This document shows, piece after piece, positions 22,181 through 32,400 of a stretch of 64,000 nucleotides of DNA. Within the stretch, counting starts at the first letter, position 1. The number at the start of each line of letters is the position of its first letter. Made by a program: the position numbers and the translations under genes. The stretch lies in NCBI RefSeq assembly GCF_964656455.1, contig NC_135724.1, positions 9,787,466-9,851,465 on the forward strand, read 5' to 3'. Source of the DNA: Halichoerus grypus. Its lineage: Eukaryota > Chordata > Mammalia > Carnivora > Phocidae. The notes beneath the pieces are model-generated. The model was not told the origin of the DNA and did no database searches. It was given only the letters and a program-made list of their open reading frames with translations.

Positions 22181-24533
22181 AATTTCTCTGACAGCAATTA
22201 TAGATTTTTATCCATGAACTTGTCATTTGGTCAACGGTATTATTGTGCTTATAAATGCTGAAAACCTGCTCCTAATTTCAGTGTTTGTATTTACTATCTT
22301 TGCATCCTTCTTCCTCACATATAATACCTAAATTAAATCCCAAAGCACAATAGTTAACTCAGTGCTTTGAGTCTAGCTTGGTAACATACACTATTTCCAC
22401 ATATTGTATTTATTTGTATTTCTTTTTCTTGAATAAATTGTAACTTTTTTAAGGGCAGTAACCGGGACTTAGCATTTGGAGAATCTCTAAGACTGTTGAT
22501 AACAAATCTACTTCTTTGTTTGGAACATCTTAGCCAAGCAATAAATATTTGTTAAATTAACTCAGCCACTGTTCTCTGGCCACCACTTCAGACATCTGCA
22601 TGGACTGTCGTTTTGTTTGAACTGATCTGACTAGAATATATATTGCTATATAGACAATTTCTCTAGAATACAAAAAAAAAAGCCACATCTGGTCAATTTG
22701 TTGGGGAAAAAAATGAAACAAAACAGACAAACAAAAACACAAGTTAACATTGTTGATGCAAAATTGCCAATATGTTCTTCATTCTTTTTCTTCTTCCAAA
22801 AGGATTTTCTGACATTATTTAAACAAGAAAAGAAAGAAAGAAATAGCACATATGTAAATCAGATGGCAATTCATCTCTTTTCCCATTCCTTCTTCAATCT
22901 CACTCAGCAAATTGATTTGCCTTGCTAAGAAATGGATCTATTGTAAAAAAAAAAAAAAAAATTACCATCTTCACAATGATTCTAGGATCTTATAAATCAT
23001 AATAATTAGCATGACCTCCCTTTCTAATTCAATTAGCTCCAAAGGAACAATTTCCTATAATAGATTCACCTCTATTATCCCTAACAGCATTAATCGGGCA
23101 AAGCTATATATAGCATTATGAGGAGTCCAGTGCTTTGTCCAGAAGCACACTTGCCTTAAGCTGATCTGATGGTTTCTTTCCAAGGGTTTGAGTCCTCCCT
23201 TCCTTTGATGTTACTCTTACTGAATGCTAACTGTGATGGAATGTTTACATTGTGTATGTACTGATTCTTCTTAATCTCTTAAAACTGCTTAGTTAAGAGT
23301 CTACTGTTGATATTATTCTTGAAGTTCTCTATATTTCATGATCTTTTTTTTATTGTCTACATTGCAAGGGTTGTATTTGGAATAATGATAGTTTAGAATT
23401 TTGGAATTCTCTAAAATAAGCAAGGGGAACAGTAATCATTTACCCAGTACAAAATAGGGGGTGAGCTTATATTATCACGAAGGCCCCTTCCTGTTCAACA
23501 ATTTTAGGATCAAAACTCAGGAAAAGTTCTAGAACAAGCGTATGACACACGTCTTACAAGAAGCTTGCATATCCAGGCCCTTTACAAGAAAATTCTCAAA
23601 AAAGTCATGGTTTTGACCACGCAACTCTGCCCACATTGTCACAGCAGACTGGCCAGCAAGATCACAACAGGACTTTGAGAGGACTGGCTATCATGGCCCC
23701 CATACAGAATAAGTCAGTGAAACCCAGTGGTTGGGGAGTTCATTTAGTATGCGCCATTGTAGAGGGACTGAGTTAGTTGCTAGGATCAAGAGCCATAGAA
23801 GCAGAATAATACTGTCAGAAAACCAGTAAATGGAGGTCAGAACTGTCAATATATCTAAGTTCTAGACCTTCGAGATGTCTTGAACAAAATCCCAATTTCC
23901 TGTGGAGCTTATAAAATACTTTCTTTTTTTTTTTTTAATAAAATACTGTCTTTACTTCTGTATTTTCATATATCCTACAACTAAGGCCTTAGCACTTGAG
24001 GTAACTTGAATATGTCAACCTTTTTTTTCATAAAGCAAAAGATTCTAAATAATAGTGATATAAAACTATTTATTTAAAAATTATCCTTATATTATTTAAT
24101 AATAGGTTAAATACAAAATATTTAGAGGACTTTAATTTTATTTTTGATTAGGTAAATTATAACATCTCCATGATTCTTATTTTGTGAAGTTTATTTTAAA
24201 CTATTTTATTTTTAAGTTCATTATGTATGCAAAATAGAGGACAACAGTCATATACCAGCCAAGTGGTGGAGTTATATGGAAGCACTTTTTTAAAACTAAA
24301 TCTATTTACATGAAGTTCTTTCCTTTAGCTTCCAAATAATCTATATGGTTTCCGCATAAGCCAATAGTCTTAAAAGTAAAGAGTTTTATTTAATTAAAAA
24401 ATACATGTATGGGTGAAATTTTCTTCAAAGGTCTCTGAAGAATTATTTGATTTGTTGCTCATACCCTTGGCTTTTTTCAGTGTATTTAATTCCACTGATA
24501 TCCAAAACTCTTAGGTCCTCACAAAAGCAAAGG
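22181..24533. other. AT-rich intergenic DNA, no gene seen
   Basis: Holds short A or T tracts (about 22670, 22945-22961, 23926-23936) and no recognised repeat. The segment 23470-23720 is more GC-balanced but unassigned. Confidence 0.5.
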
Positions 24534-24544
24534 GTTTGTAATTA

Positions 24545-24738
24545 GGGACACCTGGGTGGCTCAGTCGTTAAGCGTCTGCCTTTAACTCAGGTCATGATCC
24601 CAGGGTCCTGGGATCGAGCCCCGCATCAGGCTCCCTGCTCAGTGGGGAGGCTGCTTCTCCCTCTCCCACTCCCCCTTGCTTGTGTTCTGTCTCTCGCTGT
24701 CTCTCTGTCAAATAAATAAATAAAATCTTAAAAAAAGT
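24545..24738 (+). mobile_element. CAN-SINE with TSD
   Basis: GGACACCTGGGTGGCTCAGTCGTTAAGCGTCTGCC head (lacks one G of the usual GGTTAAG), CT-rich body, tail AAATAAATAAATAAAATCTTAAAAAAA. Repeat GTTTGTAATTA at 24534-24544 and 24739-24749. Confidence 0.95.
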
Positions 24739-24970
24739 GTTTGTAATTAAATCAACAATATATAGATCATGTGATTCAGTTAGATTACAAATTAATAAGT
24801 ATTTTATATAGAAAAGTAAGAGTTGCTTTAGCAGCACATATACTATACAGAAAAACAAGAATATATTTGTAGAAAATGAGGAAATTAAGGTTTTTTTTCT
24901 TTACTGCAGCCTTTTTTTTCTGTCTTTTGATTATACAATACAAAAGGCTATAAAAATTTAAACAATAGTG

Positions 24971-25165
24971 TGGCACCTGGGTGTCTCAGTCAATTAAGTG
25001 GCTGACTCTTGATTGGCTCAGGTCAGGATCTCAGGGTGGTGAGATTGAGTCCCTCATTGGCTTGTATGGAGCTTGCTTAAGATTCTCTCTCTCCCTCTTC
25101 CTCTGCCCCCATCCTTTGTGCACATATGCTCTCTTTCTCTTTCAAAAGAAAAATTAAAAAGTAAC
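24971..25165 (+). mobile_element. Older-type CAN-SINE
   Basis: TGGCACCTGGGTGTCTCAGTCAATTAAGTGGCTGACTCTTGATTGGCTCAGG, then GAGCTTGCTTAAGATTCTCTCTCTCC and a CT-rich end. More diverged than its neighbours; TSD not seen. Confidence 0.85.
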
Positions 25166-25431
25166 TTAAAAAACCTGGGATGAAATATTTGAAGCTATTG
25201 AAGTATACTGGGTTTCACACCTTAAAAAATAATACATACAAATAATAATACATACCCTAGGAAGCAAAAATAAGTCCAAATTAAATGCACATTGAATAAT
25301 ACTATTCATAGCGCAAATATGAAATGCAAAGATAATGGAATCTGGAAAGAATAATAGAAATTAAGTTAATTAAATAAACGAACAAAAGGTAGCCATTTGG
25401 ATCCATTTTTAAAACTCTCTAAGACTTGCAT

Positions 25432-25564
25432 AGATATATATATATTTTTAAGTAGGTTCTACACCCAGTGTGGAGCCCAACGCAGGGCTTAAACTCATGA
25501 CCTTGAGATCAAGACCTGAGATCAAGTGTCGGCCGCCTAACCAACTGAGCTACTCAGGTGCCCC
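25432..25564 (-). mobile_element. Older-type CAN-SINE fragment (minus) with TSD
   Basis: TTTTTAAGTAGGTTCTACACCCAGTGTGGAGCCC through to CAACTGAGCTACTCAGGTGCCCC, so it lacks most of the GA-rich tail portion. Repeat AAGACTTGCAT at 25421-25431 and 25565-25575. Confidence 0.88.
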
Positions 25565-25788
25565 AAGACTTGCATTTTAAACTATACATTTAAGAAGTTT
25601 TTAAAGCCTGATTTTAAATTGCCTTTTAACATAGATAAACAGTTCAAAGATAGAAGAAGAATATATCTTCAGTTCAAGAAGTGCATTGCTTTTCATGAGA
25701 TGTAGGAAGTCTGTACTTAACAGCATAGTTCCAAGGAAATGGTTCCCTGTTAGTGTAAAGTTCTTGGCATGGTAAAAGTTCTTTGTAC

Positions 25789-26072
25789 CATGAGAGACTA
25801 TGGACTCTGAGAAACAAACTGAGGGTTCTAGAGGGGAGGGGGGTGGGGGGATGGGTTAGCCTGGTGATGGGTATTAAGGAGGGCACATACTGCATGGAGC
25901 ACTGGGTGTTATGCACAAACAATGAATCATGGAACACTACATCAAAAACTAATGATGTAATGTATGGTGATTAACATAACATAATAAAAAGAAAAACTAA
26001 GTACTAAACGCAAAAAAAAAAAAATTAAGCAAGGTGAGAATAAAATTGGAGAAAAGAAAAACAGTGCAAAAA
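25789..26072 (+). mobile_element. Young 5'-truncated L1 with probable 3' transduction
   Basis: The body (CATGAGAGACTATGGACTCTGAGAAACAAACTGAGGG, a G-rich run at 25831-25854, GCACTGGGTGTTATGCACAAACAATGAATCATGGAACACTACATC, TGTATGGTGATTAACATAACATAATAAAAAG) is the typical carnivore L1 3' end. Perfect 15-bp repeats AAAAGTTCTTTGTAC lie at 25774-25788 and 26073-26087. Between the L1 end (about 25995) and the right repeat are an A-run at 26012-26024, about 44 bp of non-L1 sequence containing AATAAA (26039-26044), and a second A-run from about 26068. That is the layout of a read-through transcript retrotransposed with its flank. Confidence 0.88.
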
Positions 26073-26087
26073 AAAAGTTCTTTGTAC

Positions 26088-26846
26088 TTTCATAAAAAAT
26101 ACAAACAAGAGATATGTGAAAAATAATTTCAAAATTTAGAATTTACACATGACCTTTTGTTCCATCCTGCTGACCTCAGCATGGAGAAACTCTCATTAGC
26201 AAGCTCTTTAAATCAGGATCCTGATCAGCTCTCAGAACATGAGTCACTAGGTTCTGGCAGTGATTCTAATGATAATTTACTGCAGAGCAACTTCCTTTAC
26301 ACAAGTTAAGAAAACATTGGTGGTCTTCAAATCTTTCTGTTAAATCGGTATTCCTATCCCTTTACATGGTATACTAATTAATGACAGAAGAGTAAATAGT
26401 ACATGCCGATAGTAGTATAAATGCTGACTTTAAATGATGTTAAAGATGGTATTAAAATTGACTTTAAGGGAAATAATAAAAGCTAATCTTCATGAAGGCA
26501 AACTTCATTTTCTGTAAGTAGCATTGTTTACAGAACAAAAGCAGTTACTAAACTAAATGTTTATCTCTTTAGAGAAAACAGTTGAATTCGTTTTTTGATG
26601 TTCTAAGTCTAATAATGTTTTGTTAATATTTGCAACATCCTTTATCAAGGATTCTTTTACATAAGGATTATTTTTGAGTTTTTAAAGAAAAAAAACCCTA
26701 AAATTTAATGTAATTTAAATATACTATGTGATGTAAAAATTTAGCAAATGCACTTAATAAACCAGTAACATAACTGGAATTATTTTTAACCTGTGATTCA
26801 GCTCTTAGCATCTAAATAAACGGTCCAAACTCTGTCTCTTCTTCCT
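26088..26846. other. AT-rich intergenic DNA, nothing recognised
   Basis: No frame or repeat supported. Confidence 0.5.
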
Positions 26847-26864
26847 CCCCGGGAAGTGTATGTT

Positions 26865-27073
26865 TTTTTTTTTTGTTGTTGTTGTTTTTTAAGATTTTAT
26901 TTATTTGCGAGAGAGAGAATGAGAGAGAGAGAGAGCATGAGAGGGGGAGGGTCAGAGGGAGAAGCAGACTCCGAGCTGAGCAGGGAGCCCGATGTGGGAC
27001 TCGATCCCGGGACTCCAGGATCATGACCTGAGCCGAAGGCAGTCGCTTAACCAACTGAGCCACCCAGGCGCCC
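26865..27073 (-). mobile_element. CAN-SINE (minus) with TSD
   Basis: T-tract with GTTGTTGTTG, AAGATTTTATTTATTTGCGAGAG, body and head ending GCCACCCAGGCGCCCC. Repeat GGGAAGTGTATGTT (26851-26864, 27075-27088), possibly extended by CCCC shared with the SINE end. Confidence 0.94.
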
Positions 27074-27088
27074 CGGGAAGTGTATGTT

Positions 27089-27589
27089 CTAAAGAGGCAG
27101 CAGTACTCCTCATATTTTAACATTGCTCATCATTTAAAGCTCTCCTCTTTTTTTTTTTTTTTTTCAGTTTGGATGTAAGCTCTGATCTCTTGGCACAACC
27201 TCACGTAAAATCTATCATTGTATCAATGATTATACCTCCTGTTCTTGAAAAACACCTTTCCCTGTGAAATCATGCTACTCAGTGCTATCACATTCTTTCC
27301 CTCCTATGGTCCTCAAGGACCTCACAGTGATTCTTCCTCATCTGTGGAATATTCCAACCCAATTCCTGCACACATCCGCGTGGATGAAGCTTCCACGGTC
27401 TCTCTGCTCCTTGAGCACCACATCCCAATGAACTTCTCTTCTAATCATCTCTATCTATAGTCATGCTTGGGAGCTTTCCATCACACAAAGTTACTAATTT
27501 CTCCAGGCTGCTCTGGTTTTCCTGGTGTCAGTCTTGTTTCACCCTAATTTATTGCCTGTCAGAGAAATTCTTTGGAAACGTAGTTCAGG
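27089..27589. other. Intergenic DNA, nothing certain
   Basis: T-tract at about 27148-27164 followed by CAG resembles a splice acceptor, but no supporting exon is seen. The frame at 27245-27460 has no motif. Confidence 0.35.
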
Positions 27590-28085
27590 ACTTTCCAGTT
27601 CCTGCTCAAAATGGCCTCATAGCTTCCCATCACACCAAGAATATAATTCTATGTCCTTCCCAGCGGCCACGAGCCATGCAGTGCTTGGTTACATCTTCAA
27701 GTCCCCATGGCCCACATCCTCCAAATGCACCATAGCCACGCTGGCCCCTTGCTGTTTCTCAGCCCACTCAGCATTGCCCTTTTTCTGGGACAGTGCACTA
27801 GCTGATCCCTTGGCCTGACATCCTCTTGTCTTGTTCCGTAACTTCTTTTGGTCTCTGCTCCAATATCACCCCTTAGAGAGGTCTCTAAATTAGCATTCCA
27901 GGGTTTCTGTTGCTCCTTAATCAGCTTTATTTTCTTAGCATTTCTTACTACATAACATTATATGCTTATTTGTATGTGTGTTTATTGTACCATTTGAAGG
28001 TACAATAAGCCTCCATGGGAACAGGGGCTTTATTTGTTTGGTTCCCTCGCCTACCTTGAGCACTGAACCTAGCTAGAATTAAACA
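27590..28085 (+). mobile_element. L2 3' end
   Basis: Sense L2 words: TGGCCTCATAGCTTCCCATC, GCACCATAGCCACGCTGGCCCCTTGCTG, TTTGGTCTCTGCTCCAATATCACCCCTTAGAGAGG, CTTAGCATTTCTTACTACATAACATTATATGCTTATTTG and CCTCCATGGGAACAGGGGCTTTATTTG. Overlapping frames at 27463-27818 translate this element. Confidence 0.78.
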
Positions 28086-28429
28086 AAAATGTCAGTGCAA
28101 AAAGGAAAAGAAAGAAGAAGGAGGAAGAGGTAGGAGTGATGGAGGAGGAAGAGAGAAAAGGAAAGAATCTTGTTTTCTGGAAACACTTCTTCTTCTTCCA
28201 GCTTACACGTGCAGCTATTTCTCTAAGGCCATTTTTTAATCTATATCAGAACATCAGTATATAAATGTGCCATATTCATAATTCCTTCTGTATACAGCTT
28301 GGTTAATGATGTATGTAGCACTGCTGCAAATACCAGTCTCCTTGTACTGTGTTCAATGCACGATTTAACCTTAGATTGACTTTATGACCTACTTTGTCCA
28401 TGATTATATCCACACAACTCATTACTTCC
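28086..28429. other. Spacer with a purine-rich patch
   Basis: GAAGAAGGAGGAAGAGG-type purine run at about 28100-28165; otherwise unassigned. Confidence 0.4.
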
Positions 28430-28430
28430 T

Positions 28431-28622
28431 TTTTTTTTTTTAAGATTTTATTTATTTATTTGAGAGCAAGAGAGAATATGAGCAAGGGGAAAGGCAGATG
28501 TAGAGAGAGAAGCAGACTCCCCGCTGAGCAGGGAGCCCGATGCATGGCTCGATCCCAGGACCCTGGGATCATGACCTGAGCCGCAGGCAGACACTTAACC
28601 GACTGAGCCACCCAGGCGCCCC
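28431..28622 (-). mobile_element. CAN-SINE (minus)
   Basis: T-tract, AAGATTTTATTTATTTATTTGAGAGC, body, head ending GCCACCCAGGCGCCCC. I could not find a TSD. Confidence 0.92.
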
Positions 28623-28654
28623 GGATGATACATTTTATGATCACACTGTCTGTG

Positions 28655-28885
28655 TTAAAGATTTTGGTCTTTATCTTAATAATGATCGGAAGCCATTGAG
28701 ACTTTTGAACATAGAGTTACATGAATATCAGATTTGGGTTTTGCACATATTTCTCTGACCATACTGAGTAGAACAAACTAGCAAGGGGTCATAGAGTGTT
28801 CAGGGAGGAGATGAGTCTCTTGCTGTAGTTCTGGCTACATATGGTAGCTTGAGCTAGACCAGTGGCAGTGAAGATGGACAGAAGA
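28655..28885 (+). repeat. Ancient interspersed repeat, family not assigned
   Basis: Matches in order a common mammalian repeat: TTTTGGTCTTTATCTTAATAATGATCGGAAGCCATTGAGACTTTTGAAC, ATGAATATCAGATTTGGGTTTTG, GCTTGAGCTAGACCAGTGGCAGTGAAGATGGACAGAAG. I know the pattern but not the family name. Confidence 0.5.
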
Positions 28886-28887
28886 CA

Positions 28888-29003
28888 TGGGGAGTCTGCC
28901 TGTCTCTCTGTCCCTCTCCCTGCTCGTGCTCTTTCTTTCTTTCTCTCTCAAATAAATAAGTAAAATCTTTAAAAAATAAAAATAAAATAAAATAAAATAA
29001 AAT
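28888..29003 (+). mobile_element. 5'-truncated CAN-SINE fragment
   Basis: Only the 3' half is present: GGGGAGTCTGCCTGTCTCTCTG, TGCTCGTGCTC, TCTCTCAAATAAATAAGTAAAATCTTTAAAAAATAAA followed by (AATAA)n. Abuts the old repeat on its left. Confidence 0.8.
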
Positions 29004-29644
29004 GAATCACCCAATGAGGAGCTTTTCAAGGTTGATAGGGGGTACTATTCATAACTAATGCTGAGGAAGTTAGTATAAACCAGGACAGCCCTGGGCAAAA
29101 TGGGATTGAGTGTTCCCCTACACTTTAAACCTTACTTGGTTTTTCTGCTTTATACATTGCCACACTTCCTTCCAGATCACACTGTCCTAAGCTTTTCTCC
29201 TATCCAGATAAACTATTCTTTCTGTTTTTCTTATATGCCTGCTTCCTTTTACTACAGGCATTTGTACTTGCTATTTTATCCATGAGAAACACATCCTTTC
29301 CCCCAATCACTGCCATGGAAACACACCACAGATTCAGTGGGTTTCTTTTTGTTTTTTGTTTTTTGTTATTTAAAAAAAAAAAAGCCTTTATGATGTACAG
29401 TAACTGCAGTGCAGGAAGGTTTGGTGAGTTCACCTGTGCAGGGACTGGGCTGCCAGTCCTAGATACACGGACCCATAGAAATGGCAGGTTTTCATGAACA
29501 TGTAAGTGTAACCAAGATTCCCTATATTTTCCTTGAGGCCAGCAGGGAAGGACACGCCCCATAGTACTCAGGAAGCAAAAGTGAGAAATTCTGATAATAT
29601 ATTGAGAAAAGCCATGGTATTTATTGATGAATACCTTTAGATTT

Positions 29645-29862
29645 TTTTTTTTAATTTTATTTATTTCTTTATTTGAGAGAGAGGGAGAGAGCACCAGCGG
29701 GGGGGGGGGGTGGGGGGGTGGGGGAAGGGGCCAAGGGAGAGGGAGAAGCAGGATCCCTACTGAGGAGGGAGCCCAATGCGGGGCTCAATCCCATGACCCC
29801 AGGATCATGACGTGAGCTAAAGGCAGACGCTTAACCAACTGAGCCACCCAGGCGCCCCTAAG
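29645..29862 (-). mobile_element. CAN-SINE (minus) with an expanded G-tract
   Basis: T-tract, TTTATTTATTTCTTTATTTGAGAGAG, head ending GCCACCCAGGCGCCCC. Repeat ACCTTTAGATTT at 29633-29644 and 29863-29874. The body has a G12-T-G7-T-G5-AA-G4 run (29699-29730) where other copies have AGCAGGGGGAG. Confidence 0.93.
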
Positions 29863-30094
29863 ACCTTTAGATTTATAAAAAGGTTATAAATGCGACAAGG
29901 GAGTAAAATATTGAAGCTCTTCTAAAGGGCAATATTATTGTGTGAGATAGTAAACCACTGAGGATCTCTTGGTTAGTTGAGATTACTTAACTTCTAAAAT
30001 CCATGATGTAAAGTTCAACCGATTACAAAGGGTTTGATTTCCTCCTTGCCTTCACAGCTCATTGTTCAGAATCCAGCCCAAAGAGTAATTGCCA

Positions 30095-30366
30095 CTTTCT
30101 CCAGAAAGACTTCTGTAACTATTGTTCTGTATTCTTTGTCCACTTTCACAGTACCATGCAAATGTTTCCTTGTAATTGAGTTTTAAATTTCATACATATT
30201 AGCCCTAATATTTCAGTGGGACTTTTTCTCCTGTACTAGAATGTAAACTCAGTGACAACTAGGACCACACCTCTCTTCTTCCTATTATGTAGCAGTGCTT
30301 ACCACATGGCTTGGCACATGATAGGAATTCTATTAAAATATACTTGTTGAATAAATGAATGAATGG
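30095..30366 (+). mobile_element. L2 3' end
   Basis: Sense L2 words: TTCTCCAGAAAGACTTCTGTAAC, CTGTACTAGAATGTAAACTCAGTGACAACTAGGACC, CTTGGCACATGATAGGAATTCTATTAAAATATACTTGTTGAATAAATGAATGAATG. Confidence 0.82.
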
Positions 30367-30654
30367 GCGTGAAAATGTGCTTTGGGAAAATCAGTATACA
30401 TATTAGGGCTTTTTTAATGGCCGTTTTGATACAATGACAAGCCATAGTGTTCTAGAGTTTACTGTATGATCACATAAGAAAATTATAAAAATAAATGACC
30501 TTTTTTCGGCAGCCATGACTTTTTATACCAAAACAAAACCAAAAAAAAAAAAAAAAAAATGGAATCCTAATACCGACCAAACACATAATTCCTTTCTCCT
30601 CTCATTCTTGATTGCTTCTCCTGGGGGACTTCAGTTGCCATGTTGTTAAGAAAA

Positions 30655-31445
30655 TCAAGTCACTTTGTGGAGAAGTCCATGCAGTGAGGAACTGAGACTT
30701 CCGGCCATCGGCCAGTGAGGGAAATGGCCACATGGGTGAGCCTTCTCGAGAGCAGCCCCGTGAGCCCCATTCAAGTCAGAAGACTGCCAGCCCTGGCCCA
30801 CTCTAATATCATTTTAAAAATGCTGTCTTGAGTCAGTTTTGAGATCCTGGCCAGAGGGCAGTCAGTCCCTTTCTTGAGCAGCTGACCATGTCTACACCTC
30901 CACTACCCTCTTACCGGAATCTCACACTCCGGAACACTATACACCCACTTTAATCATGCCAGGGACAGGTACCAGACAACCAGGGACAGCTCCAATGCCC
31001 AGAACCCAGTGAAATTATTTAAACTGGCCCATCTTAAACTGGCTAACCCTGTGTCACTCGTTCCTTCCCTCAAAAAGCACAGTGAAGGCCTTTGCCCTCA
31101 CTCAGTTCTGTCTCTGTCTGCCCTGTGACTCATCCTGGTGCCTCCCCTGAGTGGTCTTGCATGGCATATTGTGTTCTCCCCAGAGAGCTGGGAGTAACAA
31201 AAGTCTAAAACTCTTTCCAGATCCTCTCTCTTGATCTGAACTGGGCCTCACCCTACCTCACTCAGGTTAATGTGGTTAAAACACAGACATCTTGACTGCA
31301 GCCTCTTGAGAAACCCTGGCTAGAACCATCTCGTTAAACTGTTCGCGGTTGTTAATCCTCAGAAATTGTCTGAGAAAAGAAACGATTGTTTGTTTTCAGC
31401 TGCCAGGTTTTGGGATAATTTGTTATGCAGCAATGGATAGCAGTA
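30655..31445 (+). repeat. Ancient repeat split by an unidentified insertion
   Basis: The left part (to about 30800: GGCCACATGGGTGAGCCTTCTCGAG, GTCAGAAGACTGCCAGCCCTGGCC) and right part (from about 31288: CATCTTGACTGCAGCCTCTTGAGAAACCC, CAGCTGCCAGGTTTTGGGATAATTTGTTATGCAGCAATGGATAGCAG) are contiguous in the usual form of this dispersed repeat. Between them is about 485 bp of GC-balanced sequence that is LTR-like in length, but its ends and TSD are unclear. Families not named. Confidence 0.45.
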
Positions 31446-31537
31446 TCCAAGCTAACATTCTTCAAAATTGGCCTGATATTTGGGCTTTAAGCCCCTCTCT
31501 GTTAAACCAGATTCCATTTGTCTGAAAGCTAATTTTC

Positions 31538-31568
31538 TCCAATCTCTCTCTCTCTCTCTCATATATAT
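31538..31568. repeat. (CT)n followed by (AT)n
   Basis: About 9 CT units then ATATATATAG. Confidence 0.85.
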
Positions 31569-31837
31569 AGAAAGAGGAATGTATCTGGCAAGAGAATTAT
31601 GTTTCTAATTCAGATAAAATTTTATAAATGATATCTTTGGAAATGATTCATCCATACATGTGCTTCACAGATAATCAAAACATTTTGCCATAATTTGATT
31701 TCACCACAGTTCAATTCAATAATAGTTAACTGAGTGAAAAGTGCCTGCCTAAAATTCTGGCTGGAACAGATGGGAATACAAAAAAAAAAAAAAAAAAAAA
31801 GCACAATTTCTGGTCTCAAGGACATAATAGTTTAATC

Positions 31838-31985
31838 AGCTAGTTCTCAAACGTTATTTGTAAATTTGATAAAAATGCAAATTCTCATGCCCCACCAAGA
31901 TTCTGATTCCAAAAGGATCTCTAATGGACACAGAAATTTAGGTTTTTAAAAGGTTTCTGAAAGAATTTTGGTACAGATATAGACC
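31838..31985 (+). mobile_element. MER5-like relic
   Basis: TAGTTCTCAAACGTTATTTG, AAAAATGCAAATTCTCATGCCCCACCAAGATTCTGATTCC, AGGTTTTTAAAAGG. Matches MER5 order. Confidence 0.65.
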
Positions 31986-32189
31986 AGAAAATTCCTTGAA
32001 ATACCGCTTTATTTTAAGAAGCATGTAGGATAGTTTTTTAGGAGTTAATTTAATATCAGCAGAAACATATCTAAAACATGTATCATTGGATTTATTTAAA
32101 GATAAATCAAATTTTCAACAATGCAATGGCAAGACTGCAGATCTGCTTTAAAAAAACCGAGTTGTTGTTGGTCTGTCTCTCTCTCACAC

Positions 32190-32295
32190 TTTGAACAAAT
32201 TATTTTACTTTACTGGGCCTCAGATTCTTTACCTGTAAAATTGAAGGAAGTGGATTAGCTGTGTCCTTAAAATACTCTCGGTCTTTAAAATTAGA
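32190..32295 (+). mobile_element. Possible MIR fragment
   Basis: ACAAATTATTTTACTTTACTGGGCCTCAGATTCTTTACCTGTAAAATTGAAGGAAGTGGATTAGC resembles the centre of MIR. Short and diverged. Confidence 0.5.
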
Positions 32296-32400
32296 TAAAT
32301 TCAGAAAGCAAGTTGCTAGACACCAGTGTACTATTTTTGTCACTTTATCCTAAGAGATGATATTTTCTATCCTGAATTTTTCTTCCTCCATTTTTTAATA

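Noticed and set aside
24820..24850. GTTGCTTTAGCAGCACATATACTATACAG, resembling the 5' end of U6 snRNA (GTGCTCGCTTCGGCAGCACATATACTA)
   Set aside because: Only about 25 bases agree; the U6 core sequence does not follow (next is AAAAACAAGAATATATTTG). At best a tiny U6-like fragment, possibly from L1-mediated copying, so not listed as an RNA gene.
27148..27170. T-tract followed by CAG, acceptor-like
   Set aside because: Same reason; the sequence after it passes into L2.
29200..29694. 164-codon minus-strand frame
   Set aside because: Begins in SINE tail sequence and crosses unique DNA without any known motif; best explained as chance.
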